DNA of 64,000 nucleotides from Streptomyces poonensis (GCF_014650915.1 NZ_BMVW01000008.1:237851-301850); one strand, 5' to 3'. Shown: positions 53,292 through 63,220, counted from the stretch's first letter. The notes: a model not told the origin generated them from the sequence alone. Made by a program: numbers and translations.

Positions 53292-54281
53292 TCACTTGGC
53301 GCCGAGGGCGGTCTGCAGCGCCTTGAGGTTGGACTCCATGACCTCGATGTAGTTCTCGCCCTTGGACTTGTCGGTGATGCCCTCGAGCGGGTCGAGGACG
53401 TCGGTCTTCAGGCCCGCGTCCTTGGCGAGGGTCTTCGCGGTCTTGTCCGATACCAGTGTCTCGTAGAACACCGTGGTCACGCCGTCCGCCTTGGCCTCCT
53501 CCTGGAGCTCCTTGATCCGGGCGGGGCTGGGCTCGCTCTCCGGGTCGAGACCGTTGATGGCCTCCGCGGTCAGGCCGTAGCGCTCGGCGAGGTAGGTGAA
53601 GGAGGCGTGGTTGGTGAAGAAGACCTTGGTCTCGGTGTTCTTCAGGCCGTCCTCGTACGCGGTGTTCAGCGCGTCGAGCCGGCCGGCCAGGTCCTCGGCG
53701 TTCTTCTTGTAGTCCGCGGCGTTGTCCGGGTCGGCCTTCTCGAAGGCCTTGGCGACGCCCTGGGCGATCTCGGCGTACTTCACGGGGTCGAGCCAGACGT
53801 GCGGGTCGAGGCCGCTCTCCTCCTCCTCGGAGTGCTCCTCCTCCGCGTGCTCCTCGCCCTCGTGCGCGTGGTCGTGCGAGACGTCGCCGTGGTCCTCCAG
53901 CGTGGTCAGCGTGGCCGCGTCGATCTTGTCCTTGACGCCGGACTGCGCGACGGCCTCGTCGACGGCGGGCTGGAGGCTCTTGAGGTACAGCACCGCGTCC
54001 GCCTCGCCCAGCCCGGCGGTCTGCTTGGTGCTGAGCTCCAGGTCGTGCGGCTCCTGGCCGGGCTCGGTCAGGGTGGTCACGTTCACGTGGTCCCCGCCGA
54101 TCTCCTCGGCGAGGTACTGGAGCGGGTAGAACGACGCGACGACGTCGAACTTGTCGGTGTTGCCCTGTGCGGCGCTCGAGTCGGAGGAGCAGGCCGAGAG
54201 GGCGCCGATGCCGAGGGCGGTGGCCGCCGCGACCGCGGTGCCGGTGATCAGGGGTCGTCGACGAAGTCGTATGCCGTTCAT
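53292..54281 (-). CDS. znuA: Zinc-binding lipoprotein ZnuA
   Basis: 329 aa from ATG 54281; ATG 54290 would add three residues. Signal RLRRRPLITGTAVAAATALG with lipobox LSAC. Cluster A-I family (PF01297): ASFYPLQYLAEEIGG, HDLELSTKQ (His ligand), DPHVWLDP, FTNHASFTYLAERYG. The acidic His-rich loop (DHAHEGEEHAEEEHSEE) between the first two ligands marks a zinc rather than Mn binder. The start codon directly follows a Zur-covered promoter, so the message is likely leaderless. Confidence 0.95.
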   Translation of the reverse strand: MNGIRLRRRPLITGTAVAAATALGIGALSACSSDSSAAQGNTDKFDVVASFYPLQYLAEEIGGDHVNVTTLTEPGQEPHDLELSTKQTAGLGEADAVLYLKSLQPAVDEAVAQSGVKDKIDAATLTTLEDHGDVSHDHAHEGEEHAEEEHSEEEESGLDPHVWLDPVKYAEIAQGVAKAFEKADPDNAADYKKNAEDLAGRLDALNTAYEDGLKNTETKVFFTNHASFTYLAERYGLTAEAINGLDPESEPSPARIKELQEEAKADGVTTVFYETLVSDKTAKTLAKDAGLKTDVLDPLEGITDKSKGENYIEVMESNLKALQTALGAK

Positions 54282-54295
54282 GACACCCATTTTCA
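54281..54295 (-). promoter_or_regulatory. Zur box 1 over the -10 region of znuA
   Basis: The minus strand reads TGAAAATGGGTGTCA, matching the streptomycete Zur consensus TGAAAATGATTTTCA at 12 of 15 positions. It covers GAAAAT (54294-54289), the likely -10. Confidence 0.75.
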
Positions 54296-54318
54296 ACAAA
54301 TATGGAAACCGTTGTCAA
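54289..54318 (-). promoter_or_regulatory. znuA promoter
   Basis: TTGACA (54318-54313), an 18-base spacer and GAAAAT (54294-54289) predict initiation close to 54282, next to ATG 54281. Both elements overlap Zur boxes. Confidence 0.65.
54303..54317 (-). promoter_or_regulatory. Zur box 2 over the -35 region of znuA
   Basis: TGACAACGGTTTCCA on the minus strand has the palindromic form TGA-AA-N-TTT-CA with mismatches. Its end-to-end distance from box 1 is seven bases, suiting two dimers side by side on the promoter. Confidence 0.65.
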
Positions 54319-54496
54319 CAAAGAGTCGTCCCGGGTACCGATTTGATTGCAGGGGAGCCTCCGCCGGTAACCTGAAGCATTCGCTCTGAAGCAACGCTCC
54401 GAGGCGGCCTGGAGCGGCGGTTCCGACCGTCGCGGATCGCCCTGATCGCCCGGAAGTGGTCGCTTCGTCGCCCGTCGTCGTAATGAAGAGAGCACC

Positions 54497-55879
<1,383 letters not shown>

Positions 55880-55905
55880 ACGCTCCGCTGAACGCGTACA
55901 TGCCC

Positions 55906-55944
55906 ACCGGGTGGGCCGGATCCTTCCGGCCCACCCGGTTTTTT
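55906..55944 (+). terminator. Intrinsic terminator of glyS
   Basis: Arms 55906-55920 and 55925-55939 are perfectly paired over 15 bases with loop TCCT, followed by a run of six T (55939-55944). The clearest rho-independent terminator in the window. Confidence 0.95.
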
Positions 55945-55997
55945 GCTGCCGGTCTCTGCTTCCGGGGCCCGGTTTCCGCTTCCGGGGGATGAACGTG

Positions 55998-56033
55998 TGA
56001 CAGCTGACAGATATTGAAATCTGTCAGCTGTCA
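55998..56033. promoter_or_regulatory. 36-bp palindrome upstream of AKR-TetR operon
   Basis: Perfect 15-base arms, 55998-56012 and 56019-56033, flank ATTGAA. Each arm has TGACAG followed by CTGACAG, so the site may hold two TetR dimers. It lies 68 bases upstream of the reductase start, in an AT-enriched stretch, and the TetR gene is in the same operon. Confidence 0.85.
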
Positions 56034-56100
56034 TGCCAGGCTGGGTACACGTCCTCCGCGGGGCCCGTCCCCACGGATCACGACAACCCAAGGAGTCCGC

Positions 56101-57105
56101 ATGCGCACCGTCTCCCTCGGCAACACCGGCCCCCGCGTCTCCGCCCTCGGCCTCGGCTGCATGGGTATGTCCGCGCTGTACGGAGAGGCGGACCGGGCCG
56201 AGTCCGTCGCCACGATCCACGCCGCGCTCGAAGCGGGCGTGACCCTGCTCGACACCGGCGACTTCTACGGCATGGGCCACAACGAGATGCTGATCGGCGA
56301 GGCGCTGCGCTCCGCCCCGGCGGCGCGGCGCGAGCAGGCGCTGGTCAGCGTGAAGTTCGGCGCACTGCGCGACCCGGACGGCGGCTGGTCGGGGTACGAC
56401 GGCCGCCCGGCCGCGGTGCGGAACTTCGCCGCGTACTCGCTCCAGCGCCTCGGCGTCGACCACATCGACGTCTACCGGATCGCCCGCGTCGACCCCGATG
56501 TGCCGATCGAGGAGACCGTCGGCGCCATCGCGGAGCTGGTGGAGAAGGGGTACGTACGGCACATCGGCCTGAGCGAGGCCGGGGCCGAGACCGTCCGGCG
56601 CGCGGCCGCCACGGCACCGGTCTCCGACCTCCAGATCGAGTACTCGCTCATCTCCCGCGGCATCGAGCGGGACATCCTGCCGACCACGCGCGAGCTGGGC
56701 ATCGGCATCACCGCGTACGGCGTGCTGTCGCGCGGCCTGATCTCGGGCCACTTCACGGCCGACCGGCAGCTGGCCGCGGGCGACTTCCGCGCCCACTCGC
56801 CCCGCTTCCAGGGCGAGAACCTGCGGCACAACCTGAACCTGGTCGAGGCGCTGCGGAAGATCGCCGACGACAAGGGCGTGACGGTGGCCCAGATCGCGAT
56901 CGCCTGGGTGCTGTCCCGGGGCGAGGACATCGTGCCGCTGGTGGGCGCCCGCCGCCGGGACCGGCTGACGGAGGCGCTGGGCGCGCTCGACGTCACGCTG
57001 GAGGAGGCCGAGCTGAAGGCGATCGAGGAGGCGGTCCCGGAGGGTGCCGCGGCGGGCGAGCGCTACCCGGAGGCGCAGATGGCCCACCTGGACAGCGAAC
57101 GCTGA
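56101..57105 (+). CDS. Aldo/keto reductase
   Basis: 334 aa from ATG 56101 (AAGGAGT five bases upstream). Family signatures: GLGCMGMS, LDTGDFYGMGHNE, catalytic Lys in SVKFG and the Tyr in DFYG; RIARVDPDVPIEETVGA and GYVRHIGLSE follow. The tetrad His seen in QxHW form here reads YRIARVD, so that position is altered, as in AKR11/13-type members. NADPH-dependent carbonyl reduction is expected. The TetR gene follows after 38 bases. Confidence 0.92.
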   Translation: MRTVSLGNTGPRVSALGLGCMGMSALYGEADRAESVATIHAALEAGVTLLDTGDFYGMGHNEMLIGEALRSAPAARREQALVSVKFGALRDPDGGWSGYDGRPAAVRNFAAYSLQRLGVDHIDVYRIARVDPDVPIEETVGAIAELVEKGYVRHIGLSEAGAETVRRAAATAPVSDLQIEYSLISRGIERDILPTTRELGIGITAYGVLSRGLISGHFTADRQLAAGDFRAHSPRFQGENLRHNLNLVEALRKIADDKGVTVAQIAIAWVLSRGEDIVPLVGARRRDRLTEALGALDVTLEEAELKAIEEAVPEGAAAGERYPEAQMAHLDSER

Positions 57106-57143
57106 CCGCCGGCGACCGGAACCGGCCGGGTACGGTCTTGCCC

Positions 57144-57731
57144 ATGGCACCCACCTCCGAGACCCTCACCGCCGCGCGCATCCTCGAGGCCACCGAGGAG
57201 GTGCTGCGCCGCCACGGCCCGGCGAAGGCCACCGTCGTGGACGTGGCCCGGGCGCTCGGGGTCAGCCACGGGAGCGTGTACCGGCACTTCCGGACCAAGG
57301 CCGCGCTGCGGGAGGCCGTCACCGAACGGTGGCTGGACCGTACGTCGGCGTCCCTCTCCGGCATCGCCGCCGGGGACCGCGACCCGGAGGCGCGGCTGCG
57401 GGACTGGTTCACGGCCCTGTTCACGGCCAAGCGCCACAAGGCGGGCGACGATCCCGAGCTCTTCGCCACGTACATGGTGCTGATCGGTGAGAACAGCGCG
57501 GTGGTCGACCGGCACATCGCCGATCTGACCGGCCAGCTGACGGAGATCGTCCAGGACGGCGTCGGGCGTGGCGTCTTCACCTCCGCCGCCCCTGCGACCA
57601 CGGCCCGCGCCCTCTTCGACGCCACCGGCCGCTTCCACGACCCGTGTTACGCCCGCGACTGGGAACAGCCCGGGATCGAGACGGAGTTCGACGCGGTGGT
57701 GGAGCTGGTGCTGCGGGGGCTGCGGGCCTGA
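57144..57731 (+). CDS. TetR-family regulator
   Basis: 195 aa from ATG 57144; TTG 57138 is the other option. N-terminal HTH: AARILEATEEVLRRHGPAKATVVDVARALGVSHGSVYRHFRTKAALREAV. The C-terminal domain resembles TetR_C_7-type effectors. It most likely represses its operon by binding the 36-base palindrome at 55998-56033. Confidence 0.92.
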   Translation: MAPTSETLTAARILEATEEVLRRHGPAKATVVDVARALGVSHGSVYRHFRTKAALREAVTERWLDRTSASLSGIAAGDRDPEARLRDWFTALFTAKRHKAGDDPELFATYMVLIGENSAVVDRHIADLTGQLTEIVQDGVGRGVFTSAAPATTARALFDATGRFHDPCYARDWEQPGIETEFDAVVELVLRGLRA

Positions 57732-57748
57732 GCCCGCGGGACGGCGGG

Positions 57749-57778
57749 CTGACAGATCGTCATCGTGCTGGTTAGGAT
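57749..57778 (+). promoter_or_regulatory. Promoter of the MoxR/vWA operon
   Basis: CTGACA (57749-57754), an 18-base spacer and TAGGAT (57773-57778) form a good housekeeping-type promoter. The start of transcription should fall at about 57785-57786, at the ATG of the short leader ORF. Confidence 0.7.
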
Positions 57779-57785
57779 GCGCGGG

Positions 57786-57842
57786 ATGATGAACTTCTCC
57801 TCGTGTGGATTGGGGGAATCGTTCGTGCAAGGTGAGCGCTGA
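57786..57842 (+). CDS. 18-codon leaderless ORF before the 506-aa gene
   Basis: MMNFSSCGLGESFVQGER followed by TGA; the stop overlaps the next start as TGATG. As transcription should begin at its ATG, it is probably translated without a leader and delivers ribosomes to the next gene. Whether the peptide itself matters is unknown. Codons are too few to judge bias. Confidence 0.55.
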   Translation: MMNFSSCGLGESFVQGER

Positions 57843-59362
57843 TGGCGTATCACCTCGCGAACCGGATTCCGGCCCATCTGTTGATGTGGCAGCGCGTGCG
57901 TGAGTACGCCGTGCCACCGTCCATGATCGAGACCGCGACCGCACGGCGTGCGGCCGGTGACTGGGCGGGGGCCTGCGCCGCCGCCCGGATCGACGTCGAT
58001 CTCGATCTGCGCGCCGTGCGCGACCGCCACGGCACCGAACTCGTCACCCGTATCCGCTCGGATCTGCGCCGACTGGCACCGGATCTGCTCCGCTGGCACA
58101 TGCCTCGGATCGCCCCGGACGGGCGGCTCCGGCCCGGCCTCACCGTCTCCCTGGCCCGTTACCGGGATTACGGCGCCACGACGGCGCACCTGGTGGTGCG
58201 CACACCGCCGGCCTGGGCGGACGCCGGGCAGCGGATGTCCCTGGCCCTGTGGGACGGGTCCGGGGACCGTGCTCCCGCACGCCATCCGCATCCGCATCCC
58301 GACCGGCGTTTCCGGCTCGATCTGCACCGGCATCTCTGGGACGCCGGACGGAGCGGCGAACTGGCGCGGCGGTGCGGTGCCGGCGGCCCACCGTCCATGG
58401 CGCCGCCCGACCGGCCCACCCGCCACGACTCCCCCTGGGCAGTGGCGTGTTGGGCCGCCGAGGCGGAGTTGCTGCTGCGGGCCGAGGGACGGCGCCCTCG
58501 CGGGGCCTTCACCGTGCGGCTCGGCGCGCGGAACCGCGCAGTGCTCGAACTCGTCGGGCCCGATGACAGTCACGTCCCGGCGTATCGGCAGCTGCGGGAG
58601 GCGCTGCCGCCGCAGGAGGTCGCGGCGCTTCCGGTGCTGCCGGAGGCGGCGGCCCGGGTCCTCCCGGACCTGGAACTGCTGCGGACCGGGCTGGTCACGG
58701 CCGAGCGGCTGCATCCGCTCGTCGCCGCGGCGCTGACGGGCTTCGGACCGGTGGCGGTCTCCGGATCGGTGACGGCCGCGGGTCCGGTGGCTGCGCCCGG
58801 CTCGGCACCGATGGCGGCCGGTCCCGCCCACGGTCCGGGCGATCCGCACCGAGTGGAGTGCCGGGGCGAGGTCCACCGGATCGCGCTGCGGGACGGGGTG
58901 CTGACGGCGATCGATCACGACCCGGCCGAGCTGCGGCGGGAGGACCTGCTGGTGGCGCTCGGCGGTCCCGCGCTGCCCTGCCTGCGGGCGATCGACGCGG
59001 TGCACCGCGACCCGGCGGAACTTCCCGCGGTCCGGGAACGGCTCGGCCACGGTGACGTCGCCGGGGCACTGGCCGTGGTCGAGGGGCTGCTCGGGCCCGG
59101 CGCGGTCCTGCGTGACGGACCGCTCCGGGAGGAACTGGAGTCGGCCGCGGCCCGCCGCATCGACCACGGGCTCTTCCGCTCGGGTCTGGTCGCGGTGCAC
59201 CCCGGTGCCGGTACCAGGACCGGTGCCGCAGGGGGCGGGGACGCCTCAGGCGTGAGGCCGGCGGAGACGGGCCACCGTCCCCGGCTCGACCGCCGTACGC
59301 CTCCCTCGATCCGCCGCAAGCGGAGCAGCCGGGCCCGGCCCCGCACCAGCTTGACCTCCTGA
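57842..59362 (+). CDS. Uncharacterised protein of the MoxR/vWA operon
   Basis: 506 aa, no family recognised. No signal or membrane helices. N-terminal half (1-170): helical MWQRVREYAVPPSMIETATARRAAGDWAGACAAA, then a beta-rich LRPGLTVSLARYRDYGATTAHLVV. Middle (215-300): AELLLRAEGRRPRGAFTVRLG, LPVLPEAAARVLPDLELLR. After an Ala/Gly/Pro linker (305-345), a domain with VECRGEVHRIALRDGVLTAIDHD and LPCLRAIDAVHRDP. The C-terminus (about 470-506) is very basic (RKRSSRARPRTS). Co-directional with the MoxR and zincin-vWA genes, 139 bases on; it is a likely client, substrate or adaptor of that pair (inference). Confidence 0.75.
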   Translation: MAYHLANRIPAHLLMWQRVREYAVPPSMIETATARRAAGDWAGACAAARIDVDLDLRAVRDRHGTELVTRIRSDLRRLAPDLLRWHMPRIAPDGRLRPGLTVSLARYRDYGATTAHLVVRTPPAWADAGQRMSLALWDGSGDRAPARHPHPHPDRRFRLDLHRHLWDAGRSGELARRCGAGGPPSMAPPDRPTRHDSPWAVACWAAEAELLLRAEGRRPRGAFTVRLGARNRAVLELVGPDDSHVPAYRQLREALPPQEVAALPVLPEAAARVLPDLELLRTGLVTAERLHPLVAAALTGFGPVAVSGSVTAAGPVAAPGSAPMAAGPAHGPGDPHRVECRGEVHRIALRDGVLTAIDHDPAELRREDLLVALGGPALPCLRAIDAVHRDPAELPAVRERLGHGDVAGALAVVEGLLGPGAVLRDGPLREELESAAARRIDHGLFRSGLVAVHPGAGTRTGAAGGGDASGVRPAETGHRPRLDRRTPPSIRRKRSSRARPRTSLTS

Positions 59363-59393
59363 CCTCCTGACCTCCTGACCGGCTGACCGGCTG
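59351..59393 (+). repeat. 9-bp tandem repeats at the end of the 506-aa gene
   Basis: Three copies of tgacctcc(t) followed by two of tgaccggc(t) straddle the stop codon. Looks like slippage-generated sequence. The 139-base gap to the MoxR gene otherwise shows no feature. Confidence 0.6.
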
Positions 59394-59501
59394 CCTCCGC
59401 CGGAGTACCCGGTCCCCTTCCCGCGCTGTGCGTCGGCGCCGCACGCCCCACGACATCCGGACAGACCGTCCTCTCCCTTCTCCCACCCCCAGGTGATGCC
59501 C

Positions 59502-60821
59502 ATGACCTCCAGCACCCTCCTCCCCTCCCCGGCCCCGGCCGCCGACCAGCCCGCACCCACCCCCGCCGGCGCATCCGTGACCGGCACCCGGCTCGCTCTC
59601 GCCGACGACCTCCTGACCCTCCTGCGGACGACCACCACCGAGCCGCGCCCCGACGAGCAGCTCGAAGCGCTCACCCTTGCCGTCGCGGCGGACCTGCCCG
59701 TGCTGCTCTGGGGCGAGCCGGGCATCGGAAAGACCGCGGCCCTGACACAGCTCGCCGCCTCCCTCGACCTGCCGCTGACGACCGTGATCGCCAGCGTCCA
59801 TGAGCCGTCCGACTTCTCCGGGCTGCCCGTCGTGGGGGACGACCCGGCGGTGCAGGGGGTACCGATGGCTCCGCCGCAATGGGCCGTGGAGCTCGTACGG
59901 GCCGGGCGGGGGCTGCTCTTCCTGGACGAGCTCTCCACCGCCACCCCGGCCGTCCAGGCCGCGCTGCTCCGGGTCGTCCTGGAGCGGAAGGTCGGTGCGC
60001 TGCACCTGCCCCCGGGGGTACGGATCGTGGCCGCCGCCAATCCGCGCGCGTCGGCGGCGGACGGATGGGAGCTGAGCCCGCCGCTGGCCAACCGGTTCGT
60101 GCATCTGTACTGGGTGCACGACCGGGAGGTAGTGGTGCGCGGGCTGGGCGGGGTCTGGCCCCGGGCGGAACTGCCCCGGCTGCAGCCGGAACGGCTGGCG
60201 GAGGCGGTGGCCTTCGCCCGGCGAGCGGTCTGCGGCTTCCTGGAGGCCCGGCCGACGCTGATCCACCGGCTGCCGAGCACCGAGACGCGGCGCGGCGGTG
60301 CCTGGCCCTCGCCCCGGAGCTGGGAGGCCGCCTTGACCCTGCTGGCCTTCGGCACGGCGGCCGACGTCTCCCGGGAGGTGCTGGCGCTGCTGGTGCGGGG
60401 CGCGGTGGGGGACGGACCGGGGCTCGAACTCCTCGCCCACCTGGACCGGATGGACCTGCCGGACCCGGAGTCGTTGCTGGCCGATCCGCCCACCGCCGAG
60501 CTGCCGGTGCGGGGCGATCTGCGGCAGGCGGCGCTGGAGGCGGTGGTGGCCGCCGTGGGGGCGCGGCCGGAGCGCGCACGGTGGGAGGCGGGCTGGGCGG
60601 TGCTGGTCCGGGCACTGGAGACCGGCGCCCCGGACCTGCTGGTCGCCCCGGCGGCGGCGCTGGCCGGGTTGCGGCGCGACGACTGGGAGGTACCGGAGGC
60701 GGTGGAGCGGCTGGCCGGGGTCGTGGGGGTGGCTCGGCGGGCGGACCGGTCGGTGGAGCGGTCGGCGGAGCGGGCCGCGGCGGCGGCCGACGCCGGGCGT
60801 GCGACGGGGGGACGCCGATGA
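59502..60821 (+). CDS. MoxR-family AAA ATPase
   Basis: 439 aa from ATG 59502, where AGGTGA is five bases upstream; ATG 59496 is in frame. Walker A GEPGIGKT (71-78), Walker B LLFLDE (138-143), sensor 1 VAAANPR (about 182), and Arg finger candidates in ANRF. The lid includes RPTLIHRLPSTETRRGGAWPSPRSWEAALTLL, typical of the APE2220/MoxR branch linked to vWA-like zincins. Acts as a chaperone-like remodeller with the next gene's product. Overlaps it by ATGA. Confidence 0.93.
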   Translation: MTSSTLLPSPAPAADQPAPTPAGASVTGTRLALADDLLTLLRTTTTEPRPDEQLEALTLAVAADLPVLLWGEPGIGKTAALTQLAASLDLPLTTVIASVHEPSDFSGLPVVGDDPAVQGVPMAPPQWAVELVRAGRGLLFLDELSTATPAVQAALLRVVLERKVGALHLPPGVRIVAAANPRASAADGWELSPPLANRFVHLYWVHDREVVVRGLGGVWPRAELPRLQPERLAEAVAFARRAVCGFLEARPTLIHRLPSTETRRGGAWPSPRSWEAALTLLAFGTAADVSREVLALLVRGAVGDGPGLELLAHLDRMDLPDPESLLADPPTAELPVRGDLRQAALEAVVAAVGARPERARWEAGWAVLVRALETGAPDLLVAPAAALAGLRRDDWEVPEAVERLAGVVGVARRADRSVERSAERAAAAADAGRATGGRR

Positions 60822-62230
60822 CGGGGGTCGCGAAACGCCCGGGACCGCACCCGTTGCCGCACCCGTTGCCGCATCCGGTGCCGCGCCCGATGTCCCGGCC
60901 CGCGCCGCCGCGCCCGGTGCGGGCCACCGTGCCGGGGCCGCCGGCCGGCTCCGGTGAGCCGGTCGGCTCTGGTGGGCCGGCCGGCTCCGGCGGGCCGACC
61001 GGCCCACCCGGACTGCCGCTCGACCTGGAGAAGTTGCTGGCCGCCCGGCTGCACGCGGTGAAGGTCCGTCCCTACCTGGCCGCCGCGCTCTTCGCGCTGC
61101 ACGTGGTGGAGGACCGGTCGGTGCCGACGATGGCGGTGGACGCGCACTGGCGCTGCTACGTGTCGCCCGGCTTCGTGGCGCGCACCCCGGTGGAGGAACT
61201 GGCGGGCGTCTGGGTGCACGAGGTCTCCCATCTGCTCCGGGACCACCACGGGCGGGGCGAGCGGTATGCGCGGGAGCACGGGGAGCACGGGCCGGGCGAG
61301 AGGCTGCGGCGGAACATCGCCGCCGACTTCGAGATCAACGACGACATCTACGGTGACGGCCTGCCCCTGCCCGCGGGGGCGGTGCTGCCCTCGCTGCTGC
61401 GGCTGCCCGAGGGGCTCCTGATGGAGGAGTACCTGCGCACGGCGTCGATGTCCGGGCTCACCGCCGACCTGGCCTGGCTGGACTGCGGCAGCGGCGCCGA
61501 CGGACAGCACCGGCCGTGGGAGCTGGGGCCCGACCGGGCACACGGGCTGAGCCGGCAGCAGCGGGACGCGGTCCGCTTCCGGGTCGCGGAGGGGATCAAG
61601 GGCCGGCCGGGCGACGCGCCGGAGGGGTGGCGCCGTTGGGCGGACGAGGCGTTCCATCCGCCGCAGCCGTGGAAGCAGTTGCTGGGGGCGGCGGTCCGCT
61701 CGGCGGCGGGTGCGCCGGGGGTGGGCGAGAACCACAGCTACCGGCGTCCGTCCCGGCGTTCGGCCGGTGTCCCGGGAGTGCTGCTGCCGAGCCTGCGCCG
61801 TACGCCGCCCCGGGTCTGCGTCGTGATCGACACCTCCGGGTCGGTGAGCGACGCCGAGCTGGGCAGTGCGCTGCTGGAGGTGGCGGCGATCTCGCGGGCC
61901 GTGGGCGGGCGGCGTGACCTGATCTCGGTGATCTCCTGCGACGCGGCGGCCGGGGTCGCCGTCCCGCTCTGCCGGGCCGAGAACATCGAGCTGGTCGGCG
62001 GCGGGGGAACGGACCTGCGCTCCGGTTTCGCCCGGGCGCTCCGCTCCGGGCCCCGCCCGGACGTGATCGTGGCCCTGACGGACGGTCAGACGCCGTGGCC
62101 CTCCGCGCAGCCGCCCTGCCGTACCGTCGTCGGTCTCTTCCCCCGCCCCGCCCGTGCCGTGGACGAGGAGGACCCCGACTACGTTCCGGACACCCCGCCG
62201 TCCTGGGCGCGTGTCGTCACCATCGGCTGA
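60818..62230 (+). CDS. DUF2201-type zincin-like metallopeptidase with vWA domain
   Basis: 470 aa. A Pro/Gly-rich N-terminus (HPLPHPLPHP, GSGGPAGSGG) precedes a zincin-like domain (about 70-300): HEVSH (H134, E135, H138), with NIAADFEINDD downstream giving a possible third ligand. The vWA-like domain (330-465) has a full MIDAS: DTSGSVS (338-344), GGTDL (T398) and TDGQT. Both active centres look intact. MoxR-vWA pairs insert metals or cofactors or remodel partners. Start overlaps the MoxR gene stop. Confidence 0.93.
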   Translation: MTGVAKRPGPHPLPHPLPHPVPRPMSRPAPPRPVRATVPGPPAGSGEPVGSGGPAGSGGPTGPPGLPLDLEKLLAARLHAVKVRPYLAAALFALHVVEDRSVPTMAVDAHWRCYVSPGFVARTPVEELAGVWVHEVSHLLRDHHGRGERYAREHGEHGPGERLRRNIAADFEINDDIYGDGLPLPAGAVLPSLLRLPEGLLMEEYLRTASMSGLTADLAWLDCGSGADGQHRPWELGPDRAHGLSRQQRDAVRFRVAEGIKGRPGDAPEGWRRWADEAFHPPQPWKQLLGAAVRSAAGAPGVGENHSYRRPSRRSAGVPGVLLPSLRRTPPRVCVVIDTSGSVSDAELGSALLEVAAISRAVGGRRDLISVISCDAAAGVAVPLCRAENIELVGGGGTDLRSGFARALRSGPRPDVIVALTDGQTPWPSAQPPCRTVVGLFPRPARAVDEEDPDYVPDTPPSWARVVTIG

Positions 62231-62262
62231 GGCGGGCGGTGGCGCGAGCGGGAGGAGCCTGT

Positions 62263-62721
62263 CTAACCGTCGACGTCGAGCGCCGTCCCGTACAGCCGGT
62301 CCACCTTCAGCCGGATCACCACCCGGCGTTCGGCGACCAGCTGCTCCAGGAACGCGTTCTCGTCCTCCGGGCGCATGTCCTCCGGCAGCATCGCCAGCAC
62401 CTCCTGCCCGACCTCGTCACCGGGGACCGTCGTGATCCCGGAGATCTCGGCCTCGCCCTCGGCGACGGCGAAGGACCACACGTCGTCGCCGGGGACGTGG
62501 AGGGCCGCGCGCGGCTCGCGCCGCAGGTGCTTGACCTTGACGCGGTCCGCCGTGGTGAAGAACCGCACGACGCGGGCCTCGGGGTCCCAGCTGTAGAGCA
62601 TGGTGGTCAGGTGGGGGTGGCCACTGCGCTTGACCGTGGCGAGGGTGCCGAAGCGCTGCTCGCCGATGAGGGCGGACAGGGCTTCGTCGGACAGGACGCG
62701 GGGGCCCGGGCGTTGAGTCAT
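62263..62721 (-). CDS. PPOX-class F420-dependent oxidoreductase-like protein
   Basis: 152 aa. Split beta-barrel flavin/F420 fold: RFGTLATVKRSGHPHLTTMLYSWD, RVVRFFTTADRVKVKHLRREPRAALHV, then a helical tail. Typical TIGR03618-like length. Reduction of small molecules using F420 or FMN; cofactor not decided from sequence. Convergent to the zincin-vWA gene, 32 bases apart. Lies 43 bases downstream of the VOC gene on the same strand. Confidence 0.85.
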   Translation of the reverse strand: MTQRPGPRVLSDEALSALIGEQRFGTLATVKRSGHPHLTTMLYSWDPEARVVRFFTTADRVKVKHLRREPRAALHVPGDDVWSFAVAEGEAEISGITTVPGDEVGQEVLAMLPEDMRPEDENAFLEQLVAERRVVIRLKVDRLYGTALDVDG

Positions 62722-62764
62722 GACAGGAGCAACTCCCTTGCCCGGTACGGCTATTCCGATGTCC

Positions 62765-63220
62765 CTAGGACACGCAGAACTCGTTGCCCTCCGGGTCCCG
62801 CATCAGCCACCAGTGGCCCGCCGGTCCCTTGTCCATCTCCTCCACGCGGGTGGCGCCGAGCGTCTCCAGGCGGGCCACCGTCTTGTCGCGTTCGCCCGGG
62901 GCGGCGTGGACGTCGATGTGCAGGCGGTTCTTCACCGTCTTCGGCTCGGGGACGTCCTGGAAGAGCAGGCGGCGGCCCTTGCCGATGCCGGTGAAGGGGT
63001 CGTACGGGTCTTCGGGGTGCCGGACGGCCGCGTAGCCGCGGAAGGCGCGGCGGCCGTGGTGTTCGGTGACCGCCGCCTCGGGGAGGTCGCCCGCCGTGAG
63101 CAGGTGGTCGATCAGTGCCGTCTGGTCCTCCACCGCGTACTCCAGCGCGGCGGCCCAGAAGTCCGCCAGGGCGAGGGCGTCGCGGGTGTCGATGACCAGT
63201 TTCCAGTTCAGTGCCGTCAT
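62765..63220 (-). CDS. VOC (glyoxalase/bleomycin resistance) family protein
   Basis: 151 aa. Two paired beta-alpha-beta units: LVIDTRDALALADFWAAALEY and the second half with NRLHIDVHAAPGERD, ATRVEEMDKGPAGHWWLMRDPEGNEFCVS. His and Glu ligands (LHIDVH, DPEGNEF) agree with metal-binding VOC enzymes. The substrate is unknown. Its ATG at 63220 abuts the palindrome at 63220-63242 and a TATAAC -10 box, so it is probably leaderless. Confidence 0.88.
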   Translation of the reverse strand: MTALNWKLVIDTRDALALADFWAAALEYAVEDQTALIDHLLTAGDLPEAAVTEHHGRRAFRGYAAVRHPEDPYDPFTGIGKGRRLLFQDVPEPKTVKNRLHIDVHAAPGERDKTVARLETLGATRVEEMDKGPAGHWWLMRDPEGNEFCVS

